A stretch of 64,000 nucleotides of DNA. Source: Pelobates cultripes. Taxonomy: Eukaryota; Chordata; Amphibia; Anura; Pelobatidae. The position numbers and the translations under genes were made by a program. The stretch's first letter is position 1. Each line of letters begins with the position of its first letter. Below are positions 44,302-56,324 of the stretch, in pieces. The notes beneath the pieces are model-generated. The model made no database searches. It was not told where the DNA came from and worked only from the letters and a program-made list of their open reading frames with translations. The stretch is taken from positions 262,947,449 through 263,011,448 of the forward strand of contig OW240916.1 of assembly GCA_933207985.1 (NCBI GenBank), written 5' to 3'.

Positions 44302-47300
44302 TAAACACATTTTGCCATATTTGGAATAATAATTCAATAATTCATATGATGCACCATGAGAAAAGTAGTTCAGAAAAATATTTATGAATCTCCAAGTTAA
44401 TCTAAATGTCTTATAATTTTGAACTAAGAGGATCTAAGGATGGAGGGGAGTGTGGGTATTTATGCACCACATATGGTTAATTAGCTAATAATTAGTTACA
44501 CAGCTTTCATTTAATGCCTTTAGTGGTAGAAACTGTTGGTGAGGATCTTATGGAGTTATGTATCCAGATACTATTTGGGGGGTACTATTTATGCTCCCCT
44601 GGAGTACCATGTCATGATGCCAATGATCACATCATATTTTATCACACATATGCTATACATTTCTCATTAAAAGAGAAGTCTGGATCCAAATACCTAGTTA
44701 TGAAGTTGACAATTATTTATTGCACAAATACAAAATGTTTCAGTCCACAAGTTTCATTAACGAAGGTCCAAAAATCCGTAGATACCTAAGGCATGAGAAG
44801 CCTGCAAGGGAATTACAAATAAGGGTTGATAGACTAATAGGAACAAGGCAGGTGGTGTAGCTTTGTGCACCTCTACACACAATTGTCTTAATTGTTCTGG
44901 AGAATGAACTCTAATTGTTATATTATAAAAATGCTTAGGGCCATTGTCAGTCAAGCTACCAATTAGTGTTAAATGTTTCAGAATAAAGTAACCATTGAGT
45001 CAGACTGTCTGTTGCAGACTATATGCCCATATGTATGTTTAGACGTCAGCCCCACTATATCACCAGTCATGCATATTAGCCAAAAAGAAAATAATGCTCC
45101 CACAAATATATTTATCTGTCAGCAACTAAAAATGAATGTCAGCTCCAGGAGTCCAGAGTAGAGATAATATGAAAGCAAATAGCATTCCTCCTGTCTCATT
45201 ATAAGGAAGTGGTTTCTCTTATAACATACTTTTAGATGCTAGCTTTCTATATTTTATCTCTGAGAAAAGGTGCTTGTATTACATTTTATTATTTCAAAAT
45301 GAGATCCTCTTGGAAAAAAATACTAAAATAATACACAATTAAGAACACTCACAATTAATTACCCAATAGAATAAACTTAACTTAAATATGTAAAAAAAAA
45401 TGTAATATTATTTGATTTCAAAATAAGATCCTCAAAGAAAAAAAATACTAAAATAATACAAAATTAAGAACCCTCATAATTAATTACCCAACAGAAAAAA
45501 ACTTACCTTAAATATCAAAGAAAAAAAATAATAAAAAAAACTAAAATATACAATTAAGAAACCTCACAATTAATTACCAAATTTACCCAAATATTTACCC
45601 AACTTAAATACGTGAAAGAAGCTAGATAAGTGCAGAATTTATTCCATTATTTAAGAAATATGGGACATTTTGTGTCTCTGCATATTTTTTTTATGTCAGC
45701 ATGAAGGTGATTAGAATAAACCTCTGCGGGTATAGATATCTATACGAAATATAGTAGAGTAGGGGGTAACTATAAGTGCTGGCTGGCTGGAAGTAAAGTG
45801 GGGATTTAGATACTAGATATAACCCCCCTTTAGGTTTGAATTGACTGACGGTTAGCTGAGGGACCAACTCCTGACAATACTCATCAAACCACAGTGTAAG
45901 ACTAATCCATGTTCTGTTCAAAAAGGTGGTGCAAACAAATTTGCCTAATTTATAGTCATTTAGACCACTTATTATAAAAGAGCACTCCCCTAGTTTACAG
46001 GGATTTTCTTAGTAGGGCTCCAATGAGCGCTGGTTGAGCCTTTTATAGCTACAGACCACTGCCCACCTCCTTGAAGTGGGTAAGATAGTAGAAGACCAAC
46101 TATAACCTAGAACAGATAAAGTATAAAGAGCTGGAATGGAGAACAAAGAAGCAATAAAAGGAACACGAGTCAAAAAAACAGTAAGTTAATGTAAACAAAA
46201 GAGTAATGACACGTAGCTCTCAAAAGTAATAGAATTTAAAGGAAAAAAAAATATTCTGTATTTGTTTTCCTTTCAAAATTAAAATCAGTTACCTTTACTA
46301 GTCAAACAAAAGACACATCATGCAACCAAGTAAAACTAAAGGTGAAATGTTCCAAAAACAAACATTAACATTGAAATGTTAAAGCATGTGGCTAGTAATA
46401 ATTGAATTTCATATGGAATATTTTTTTATGAACATGTGAAAGTCCCTTTTTTTCTCACATATAACTTTAGTGTCTGCGAGATCATTTATCATGTAATTGA
46501 GTAATAGAGGGGTTACTAGGTAAGATGGGTAAAATTACAAATGTATCCTCCTACTAGGTAGAACACTAGCAGAAAAAACATGTTTAATAAAAGCTGTCCC
46601 CAGACAATAATGATGCCACATACCAAATGGGCAACATTCCTTCCCAAAAAAAAAATTTGAATACTTTAACAACTAATGTAGGCCGTGCATTCACTGGAAA
46701 AGATAATGCTTTTCTTGCAAACTCAAATTACAGACACTAATTTCAACAAGAGCAATTGTACTTAATTATATATTTATATTGTATCCTGATGCCAGGATAA
46801 GAAATAAAAAAAAAAAATGAGAATTTAACATGATAATCATAGCTTATTGGGGGATGTTTGAGGGGTTCATAAGCTAAGTTTGTCTTTTCTGTACCCACAT
46901 ATATACTTTGATTGAAATGGTCTTAAAAGAACAATTCAAATACCATAACCATTTGTGAATGGTTTGTCAAGATACCTGTCAAGCACCTTTAATATTCTCA
47001 GAGAGAGAGAAGGCAGCATTGAGCTAGCCTAAGAAGAAGGTAATAGCCCATTTGCTGAAAGCACTCAGCCAATGAGCCAACCTTGAAGGGCACAATTTAG
47101 CTCACTGGAGGTAACTGAAGCTCCTAGCAGGAGCTTTCAGCTCCACAAGAGGCTATGACCAGCTCCTAGCCAACGCCAGAAAAGTTGCCAAATGGTTTGC
47201 AAATCGTTTGACCAAATTACCCTGGGAAGGCACCATCACCAGATTAAGTCTCTGCAATTTGGATTTCCATGAATAACCTGTTGTGTCACTATTTTAAGGT

Positions 47301-47476
47301 TTTATTTTATGTATAATTACCACCACACACAAAAAAGTGACTCAATTTGTATACTAATAAAGTTTAAATGTATACCTGATAAGACGACCAGTTGGAATTA
47401 CTTTATTTTTATAATAAAATCCAAAGAGTGCTTCTTTTCACATATACTAGATTACAGTGATTACTACAAGAAAAAC
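44302..47476. other. AT-rich non-coding stretch with a tandem duplication
   Basis: I see no gene. The 124-bp tandem repeat at 45301-45610 is listed separately. About 46920-47290 resembles the decayed MITE-like block at 540-790 (TTAAAAGAACAATTCAAATA at its left side). Confidence 0.35.
45301..45610 (+). repeat. Tandem repeat, period about 124 bp, 2.5 copies
   Basis: Units start GAGATCCTCTTGGAAAAAAA (45301) and AAGATCCTCAAAGAAAAAAA (45425). Both contain ATACTAAAATAATACA, AATTAAGAAC and ACAATTAATTACCCAA-type sequence. A partial third unit begins near 45540. AT-rich and non-coding. Confidence 0.8.
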
Positions 47477-47972
47477 TTAAAGGACCACTATAGTGCCAGG
47501 AAAACATACTCGTTTTCCTGGCACTATAGTGCCCTGAGGGTGCCCCCACCCTCAGGGTCCCCCTCCCGCCCGGCTCTGGAAGGGGGAAAGGGGTAAAAAC
47601 TTACCTTTTTCCAGCCGGGCGGAGAGCTCTCCTCCTCCTCTCCGCCTCCGTTCCCCCGCCGGCTGAATGCGCACGCGCGGCAAGAGCTGCGCGCGCATTC
47701 AGCCGGTCTCATAGGAAAGCATTTACAATGCTTTCCTATACGCTGGCGTGCTCTCACTGTGTTTTTTACAGTGAGAAGCACGCAAGCGCCTCTAGTGGCT
47801 GTCAATGAGACAGCCACTAGAGGATTAGGGGGAAGGCTTAACCCATTCATAATTATAGCAGTTTCTCTGAAACTGCTATAATTATGAAAAAATGGGTTAA
47901 CCCTAGAAGGACCTGGCACCCAGACCACTTCATTAAGCTGAAGTGGTCTGGGTGCCTAGAGTGGTCCTTTAA
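47477..47972. mobile_element. T2-type MITE made of nine serial hairpins
   Basis: TTAA is at 47477-47480 and 47969-47972. The ends are AAAGGACCACT and AGTGGTCCTTT. The interior is almost wholly consecutive hairpins: 47486-47531 (20-bp perfect stem), 47532-47557 (9), 47568-47620 (10, with a 2-nt bulge), 47659-47706 (14), 47711-47739 (12), 47741-47788 (about 19, one mismatch and one bulge), 47789-47823 (15), 47838-47900 (about 26, bulged) and 47915-47956 (18). Stem sequences are unrelated to each other. The 47560-47710 part is GC- and CpG-rich in an AT-rich region. No coding capacity. Confidence 0.9.
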
Positions 47973-50914
47973 CATAAGATATTTTAATCAGTTTCTGAAA
48001 AATGATGTCTACATTGTTGCAACAATGGTTGAGGTAACTACTTCTCACAATGCAGTTGGAACACAGAAGGCCACAAGCTTTTGATTGTAAAACATTAGGT
48101 CTTCTCTCGATAAGCAGTAAGAATGTAAGAACAGTGAAGACGATGGTGATATGGAAATGGTAAAAATAAAGTAATACTTTGTTCCAACACACATGAAACA
48201 AATATCTGTTTTAATTCCTGTCCAAAAAAGTCAACCAATATTTAGTTTGTTTACCGCTTTCTACTAGATCCAAATATTTCATTCTGAAATATTTTCCTAA
48301 ATGAATGTGAGCAGCGTTTAGGAAATGAAACACTAGTGTATTAATAATACCAAGAATGTATTTGTGGGAGGCCATACAGCATATGACAACCGCTGCCATT
48401 CTCTACCAGTTAATTCAACTCTGGTTAACCATCACCATCCACATAAAAACAGTCTAGCAGTTAAACATTAACCATTGTTCATTTTGACTGAAGAACCAAC
48501 ATGTCTACCTTAGCCTTAGTGCTGAAATAACTTGAGAGGAAGATACAAAGACATATAAACTATTGATGGTGAATTTGCCGTGCTGCTTGGAAAGTCTGTA
48601 TTTTTATTATGGCTCATCCAGTCTGTATTTTCTTGCTACTCATCCAGCTGACATTTCCAAGTATGCCTGCCCACTCTTTTTGTTTTCGTGTTACACAATG
48701 GATACATATTTACAGCCATTCTATAAGATTTAAGTTGTCTTCTTACATTTATAGTTTCTAACACTAATGTAAATGTTAATGTATGGATGCGTGTTCTTGC
48801 ATATTATTGAATGGGCACACAATTCTAGGGATGCCATTATGGCAGGAATGGCACAACTTGGGTAAGAGACTGGGTCAAGTGCTGAGGCCCTGGAGTTCTT
48901 TGATGCCATGTAGTCTGGATGGGGGGGGAAGGGGGTGGGGGATAGAAATATTTCTCCATACCAGACCGCGTTTAACAGTCACATTAGACTGGGCTCATGG
49001 CCAGACTACATCAGCTAATTGTTACCTTATTGTTTGTTAAATGATCTGTGAATGATCTGTGAATTTGCACAAGACATGATCAACTTAATAAATCTCCTGT
49101 CCTGAGAGAGAGCCCACAGAACCTCTTAGCATTCTATCAGGACTTAAATCTGTGGACTTCAACTGAGAAAATGTTATGGTGGTCTCTACACATGCATTTA
49201 AAGTTAAACATGCTTTCCTTTCATTCCATATAACGGAATTATAAAGAACCAGTGAACACCCAGTACCCTGGTCCCTGGATATCCTCTACCACACACAGAT
49301 AGCAATGTGGGCAAATATTCTCATTTAGTGGAGGCCTAACCTTTGAATTGCTCCCTTCAAAACTACAAAATAAAAATGCAAGTCTTCATTTTTCTCCCAA
49401 ACTGCATTTTATGCTTGGTTTATGTATGTTCTTTTAATGTTTGTCCTTTTGTGAAATTGATTGATAACAATTAAATCTCTCAGGGGTAAATCCACAAAAG
49501 AAAAAGGAAATTTCTCAATTTGAGTCAAATAAATTACCCTGCTTTTGTGAGTATCAGGAGAGCACCGCTTATGGTGAATCATTTCCAATTTGCACAACTG
49601 AGTCACCTAATTAAAATAATAACATCATTATAACACAGTTAGTAGAATCAATATTAAAAGTACAATCCACACACCATGACCTCTACAGCTTGCTGCAGCT
49701 TCTTGAACTTATGAAAGGCTCCTTTTAGAGCTGAAACTTTGTATACTACAATTTGCATGAATCCATCCGTATGTGCCCAGTCTATTTCTCCTTATTGCTA
49801 TAGTCTATAATAAAAACTGTCACTTCTCTATATGCTCGCCCCAATATATTGTATTTAGGCCTAAAAGGATGAAGAGGACAGTGGAAGTAAATAAAATTAA
49901 TACTTATAACTGCACCACGTTGGTGTTCAGGTCTATGAGTGCTCATGCATCTATAGAGAGATGTCATATGAGTGCCGCAAACATGCATTCGCCTTTGTGA
50001 AAGTCACCATAAGAGTTAAATTAACTTACAAGGTATATTCTGGCTTCACCATCCAAACATACCATGTAAGATTAAAAAAATAAAGAAATATATTTGGAAA
50101 TAAAAAATGCATAACCCACAGCTAACCCTTAGTTATGTATTTGAGCAGCTATCTGAGACATGACAATTACTTTTAAATTCGGCTTAATCCTGTTACTGTC
50201 AATTTGTTAATTCAGTATATATGTACCTTTAAATCTTTTAAAGTATTAAAAGTCAGTTGAGGGTGAAGTTTCTTGTTTTGCCATCTTAAGGTTTTTTTCC
50301 CTGTGTATGTTCTTTCAGCGCTATAGGGCTAAAACCAGGAGAGGGCTCTGTAATCAATTTGTTTCCTGGATACTGGTAATGGGAGAGATTTTATCTTTCT
50401 CTCTCAGATGCCCTTTTCCATTGACCTTACTGGAATACGAAAACAGACAGATGTCTTATTTTGCTGCGGACGAAAACTACGAAAAAAAAAATAACCAATG
50501 TTATTCTTGAGGAAATGCTAAAGCAAATAATACATTACTACATAACATTTCGTCTAAAAGAAAAAAAATCTATTGCTTTTGAATTTTTATGACACGTATC
50601 ATCTCGTTGTATTTTTATCACAGCTTTAAAGTTCCTTTTTCTAAACATGATATTTTCTTACCGGAGATTACCTTAAACAAAAAAGCATCTCATGGTATTG
50701 ATATCATGAGCAACAAAAGATAAAAAGAAATTTTATAAGAGCCGCAAATAGGTCAAATGGTAATATATTCCACATAAAAAAATAAAATCTAAGGCAAGTT
50801 AGTGAGAGGGCAAATCACCTGAGCTTGGCACTTGGTCAGTCATTACATTACAAATACACTTGAATGAACATTATTGTATAGTATATAGATCACCCTATCA
50901 TGTACGTCTATTGC
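47973..50914. other. AT-rich non-coding stretch
   Basis: I see no gene, RNA or recognisable mobile element. A poly(G) run lies at about 48920-48940. Short open frames lack motifs. Confidence 0.35.
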
Positions 50915-51724
50915 TGTATCTGGGTGGCTGCCATTCGGTAGACGAACACGTGGCGGCGGCCATCTTACGCACGAACTCTCAGCGGTGTTTGGTCGTTGAG
51001 TGTTTGGATCCCAAATTGGACACTCGATTGCGCGAACACCGCTGAGACCTCCAGAGTTCCAGAACTCACGAAGGGAGGGGCTGATCGACTCCTCGTTCGG
51101 TGAGTTCAATATACCGAACAAGGGGGTTCGTGCGAACCCAGTATTATCTATGGATGGCAAGGATTTCTGTCTGTTTCATCTCCCGAACAAAGACAGACCG
51201 CAAGGCCATAATACATGGAACTGCTTTTGGCTACCTATTCGTGTGCGGTCGGTCAAATCGTTTATTGTCTATAAGTCCCGAACCCCTGGTCTGATCTGGG
51301 TGAATTTTGAGTATGTTAGTCACCCAGACCAGAGCTACCAGGGGATGCCACTTAGGTCCTGGTACCCCACGGTTTTGGGGTACATCCAAGAAACAGGGGA
51401 AAAGGTGCCAGGATTAAGTGGATTAAGTGTCACTCTGAGGGGATGGAAAGTAGGAGAGGGAACCTCTGTATCATTGGTTACTTTTGTAATTACTGTAAAT
51501 CCCTCCCTTGCATGGGAGAATCCTTTATAAGGAGCTGCTGTGAATAAATCTTTAGTTCTGCTCTTGATGCTGTGTGTCGTCCAGTCATTGGGATTGCGTT
51601 TGGGATATTGTTGTAGACTTTTTGCCTGCTGGAATTATTACTCTGTGGATTTATTATACTTGTTCCTGAGCCTTACTGGGATCTAAAGTGGAGATAGGCT
51701 ATGCAATACTAGCTCTCCGCTACA
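50915..51724 (+). mobile_element. Solo LTR, copy B
   Basis: The unit runs from TGTATCTGGGTGGCTGCCAT to CTCTCCGCTACA, so it has TG...CA ends, 810 bp. It has a TATA-like CCTTTATAAGG at about 51523, a polyadenylation signal GTGAATAAATC at about 51541 and U5-like sequence after it. Blocks shared with LTR-A are GGACACTCGA, GAACACCGCTGA, CGTGTGCGGTCGGTCAAA and GATCTGGGTGAATTTTGA. No internal region and no clear target duplication (ATTGC versus GTCCC). The open frame at 51000-51530 has no retroviral motif and is fortuitous. Confidence 0.75.
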
Positions 51725-51882
51725 GTCCCCACTTCCTAATGTTCTCTTTTTCAAATATCTCCATTTGTATTCAAAAATAAATGCAAAGAGGAAAAGAAAA
51801 AGAGAACCAATGTATTTAATTGTTATTTTGTTTTTATTGTTTGCAATTTATTCAAAATGTGTGATGTTATAAAATGTATCCA

Positions 51883-52257
51883 GGCACCATTCTAAACATG
51901 CATTCTAAACATTCTAAACACCACCACCATTCTAAACATGCATTCTAAACATTATAAACACTACCGCTATTCTAAACATGCATTCTAAACATTCTAAACA
52001 CCACCGCCATTCTAAACATGCATTCTAAACATTATAAACACCACCGCCATTTTAAACATGCATTCTAAACATCATCGCCATTCTAAACATTCTAATCACC
52101 ACCACCATTTTAAACATGCATTCTAAACACCACCGGCATTCTAAACATGCATTCTAAACACTCTGAACACCACCACCATTTTAAACAGGCATTCTAAACA
52201 ATCTAAATACCACCACCATTTTAAACATACATTCTAAACACCACCATAATTCTAAAT
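51883..52257 (+). repeat. ATTCTAAACATGC / CACCACCGCC minisatellite, about 40 bp period
   Basis: About ten units combine ATTCTAAACATGC, ATTCTAAACATT and CTAAACACCACCGCC (40 bp when complete). Some units lack one 9-12-bp ATTCTAAAC subunit, giving 27-31-bp units, so the array grew at two levels. Non-coding. Confidence 0.9.
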
Positions 52258-54839
52258 ATCAAGCTTCCAGTGGAGGGAACCATATGTATGTTATGATGAC
52301 GATTAACTTCAAATGCTTACCCGTCGCAATATTTGAAGACATGGTTTATTTGATGTGATTCACTGAACAGTTAGATATACTCAGGTTTAAGTGTCCCAAT
52401 GAGCTTCTCAGCTCAAGTATAAAAATCACACACCCTTTCTTTCAATTTAACATCCTGAAATTAAGACAACTATGCTGTTAAGATGTAACTATATCAGGGC
52501 ACACTATATCACACAAAAAGTAATAAACATAACACAAAGAGAGAACCAGGGTTAAGGTTAGGGCTACGTTTAGGCTTAGAGATCAATCAATCTTTTCGTT
52601 TAGCTTAGAGACATATATTTGTCAGACTGATAGAAATTGGTGGGTAGGTAGCATCTGCTATTCCATTGCTGTCTTGCTAAGAGAGCTCTGGTGGAGAGAG
52701 GTGACAGTGCAGTGGGGATCACACAATAAGTACACAGCATACATTTGCCTCTACGGCTATCAGATCAGCCCCTCTACCACTAGTTATATGCAGGGGGTAT
52801 AGACAGTGGAGAGCAAAACACATTGCTCTCACCACAGGCATACTGCAGGCATGTCAGTAATGAAAGAGAGACTGAGATTAGGGGTCTCACATTGCACAGT
52901 GTCAGTCAGACTGTGTAATACCGTAATATGTGAATTGTAAGCATAATAAGAGACAGAACATGTTACATGTTTAAGCGTCTGAAAAAACATTTGAACTGGA
53001 AGGATAATCAGTTTGCAGTTGTGTAATCAGCCGATAGCTAATTAATTAACCTAGTTCCCACTAGTTGACCCTGACAACTAGAAAATGGTAGCCAGTGAAT
53101 CCTGGTAGTTATCATATGAATATTCTCAGATACATTTGTCTTCTAATAGTATAAAGAATGGAAAAATTCTAAACATTTTGTTCCACTATGCATGCCTGAA
53201 TTCATACCCTCATGTGCTCTTTGTACAGAAAACCATATATGCTAAAAAAAAAAAAAAAAGATATGTACCTGACTACATTTTCCTCTTAGAACCCAATCCA
53301 ATAATCCTTCCACTTTCTATTTAATGGAGTTATCTTTTCTGCCTCTCCTCCCATAATCCTCTCCACTTCGCAGAACTGATCAATTATCGAGAAACAACAC
53401 TCTATCATCCTGTCTCATGCGATCACCTCTTCATCTGTCTATCCTAGCACAACTCGTTTGACCTCACTACCTCCTCCCCCTATTTCCTAATCTACAGCAG
53501 AGTATCCACCAGTTGTGCTTCTCCCACCTGTTAAGCTGATGTTTTATGGGATTTTTGATAATTATATAACTATTGTGCTTATTAACAACTTCATTATTAC
53601 TGAGCAACGGGGAGTGTATAGCGTGCTATATGAAGGATCATAGTTACCAACTGCTAAGGCTGTTGGATATCTGATTAGTAAGCTGCGTATGGCTAACCTA
53701 CCTGACAGTTAAAGTGTTAAAAATGTCTGATACTTTCTAAAAGTTGTTTAGTTGGAACAAATTCAAAATAAATACCAAACAACAAAAACATGAGAGCAAC
53801 AATGTTCCAGTAAAAAGATATTTTCTTTTTTTGGCAAAGCGGAATTGTTTGGAATAAACATGTTCTCTTGCCTTAGGTTTCTTGTTTGAAAAGCATCACT
53901 TCTTAAAACACATGCCATAAAACAATTCAGACAAAACTCAGTAACCTGAAAAAGTGCTCAAGGTCTGTGTTTTCATTTAAAGGGGAAAAGTTTTCAATTT
54001 TGAAGACACCTTAATATGATACAATTATATTAAGGGTAATTAGAGGTGGCAAACTAATAGAGGAAGATATTTTTTAGACTCGACTTTGATCCAAAATAGT
54101 AATGACTGTCCTGCAGTGAGTAGCATTTAAAGCAAACTTTGATTTGAAATCCAGAAATCACAATAACAGGAGCTCGAAGAATCAACTAACGCTATCTATG
54201 CAAACAAGGAGCTTACTCATTTATAAGTCTTACTTTAAACAAATGTAATTAATATATTATTATTAATTTTAAAAAAGAGATGTTATAGCTCATTATAATA
54301 CAAGGAAAGGTTATGATTTGATTTTATTTGACAGATGACTGTGAGTCAAGAGTACACAGAAATCCTACTTGCAAAGTCTAGATCAGTAGCAGAATAGATA
54401 GAACAGGACAGTAGCATATTACCAATCCCTACAGGTGCTTAGTACATTGGGGTAGGTGAAAAGAAACTAATAGTCAAAAGAATGCCCGGATCAGGAGGAG
54501 TCAGAGTAAAAAATAAAAAAAACAAGCCAGGTGAGAAGGCAGCAAATATGTGGATTAAGCCAAGTCAAAATCTGGACAAACTAAGCACTGGTAGAATATG
54601 TGACTGAGTCAAGCTAGAGCCCCAAAAGGGCACAGTACAGGTGAGATTTAATCTAAATTGTGTCATTCATCCCTCTCCAGAATGTATGCGCGCATCAACA
54701 GTGGGTGTCTATCACTAAACTGCAAGCCAAGGTATCAGTATTATAGGAAATGTAGGAGAGAATGCAGACCCAGGAAACAATTGTAGGTAATGTTACAGAG
54801 AATTATTTAAGAAAATGCAACTTTAAAGATTAGCATTAC
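52258..54839. other. AT-rich non-coding stretch
   Basis: I recognise no gene. About 54480-54660 contains phrases (AAGCCAGGTGAG, AAGCCAAGTCAAAATCTGG) resembling those at 26990-27420, suggesting an unnamed interspersed repeat. Confidence 0.35.
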
Positions 54840-56142
54840 ACGATCGGGGTTGGATCGATGACGTGACGACATGACTAGACGCCGTCGCGCTCGTGGAGGG
54901 GTGCAGCTGGAGTAATTAATACTCTCCCCGGTGTTAGGAGATCGTAGTATTGGACGGCGTCGAATAGAACTCTCGGACTACGCTGAAGTGTTGCTGAGCC
55001 CTTGCGCAATAGCAGAAAGTAATATGGCTATCGATAAGCCTTTTGCCTTTTAATGTGGACGACCTGATAAAGACCATATAGAGCCTCTTCGAATTCCTGA
55101 GCCCATTGAATGCTGGTGCCAAACTACCGCGGGTAGAGACAAAAGGAGTGACGCGGATTGAGCAATACTAGAGGTCACAAAGTTACAGATAAGTGCAATT
55201 TGATTAAACATAAACACTGAATACATACTGGTCTCTAAAAAAAATAAGAAAGTGAACATCTTAATCTATCTAAATGCAAGCTGATACATCCCTGTTATGT
55301 AAAAAAAAAAGAGGGGTGGATATTTTTTTCTTTGTATAATCCCATATAAGTGGATTTGCAAAAATCTAACTGCAACTGAAAAGTTAACTCATTAATGGAA
55401 ACTAGATTAACAAAGCATAAGACATAGGGGGGAAAAATATATAAAGAGTTAATCTATATCTAGGAAAAAGGACTTAAAGGAGCTAATTGAAATTGACCTC
55501 TGAATAATCCTCCCTTAAAGTGAAAGAGAAAGAAAGGGAAGATAAAGGAGGCAAAAAAGAAAGATCTGAAAAATAAAGAGGTATATTAATTCAATTTGCA
55601 ATGTTAACCAAATATAATATCTAAATAATTACTTTATGACTTTTGCTGCAAAAGCTGCTGAAAATGTGCTTGGTAATTGGGGAGGATTTTTTAATCCTTA
55701 CTTTGTCATAAAAAAAAGGAAGGAATTAATTACAAAGAAAGGGCAAAAGAGAAAAAAAAGGAAACGAATGGGAAAGAAACGAGAGACAGAAAGGGAAGGG
55801 AAAAATGGGGATAAAGAAGAAAGAAGGGGGGGGGAGGGAAAAAATATTTTTTTACACCACAGCGACTAACTAAATAGTATAACAAACAAGAGGAATAGCG
55901 ATTTAAAAAGACAAATAAAAATGGCATCCAAAAGGACAGATGAAAAAAAACTTCCCACAACAAAAGATAAAAAAGATGCCAAGATTCCACTAAAACAGAA
56001 CTGGAGAAATCAATACAAAATGATCCAGAAGAGAAAAATCCTCTAAAAATTGAGGAGATAACAAAGGAAAAATCAGTTTTTATGGAGAAAGAATCAGTTT
56101 TACAACATCAGTTAACTATTGCACTCAATCTACAGTTTCAGA

Positions 56143-56293
56143 CAGGGCCGGCCTTAGGGGTGTGCGAGCTGTGCGACCGCACAGGGCGCCATGGAACAGG
56201 GGGCGCCCTGTGGCCGACACAGCTCACTCATGGCCGGAGTGCAGGGGAGCTAAAAGAGGTACCTGGCTGGAGGATTAATTATTCTCCACCCGG

Positions 56294-56324
<31 letters not shown>

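Noticed and set aside
51000..51530. 176-codon frame that might be a retroviral protein
   Set aside because: It lies within the solo LTR, has no gag, pol or env motif and overlaps conserved LTR blocks in other frames.
51883..52257. Regular repeats with variable pieces, considered as a CRISPR-like array
   Set aside because: Spacers are not unique, units are nested minisatellite subunits, and the genome is a vertebrate.
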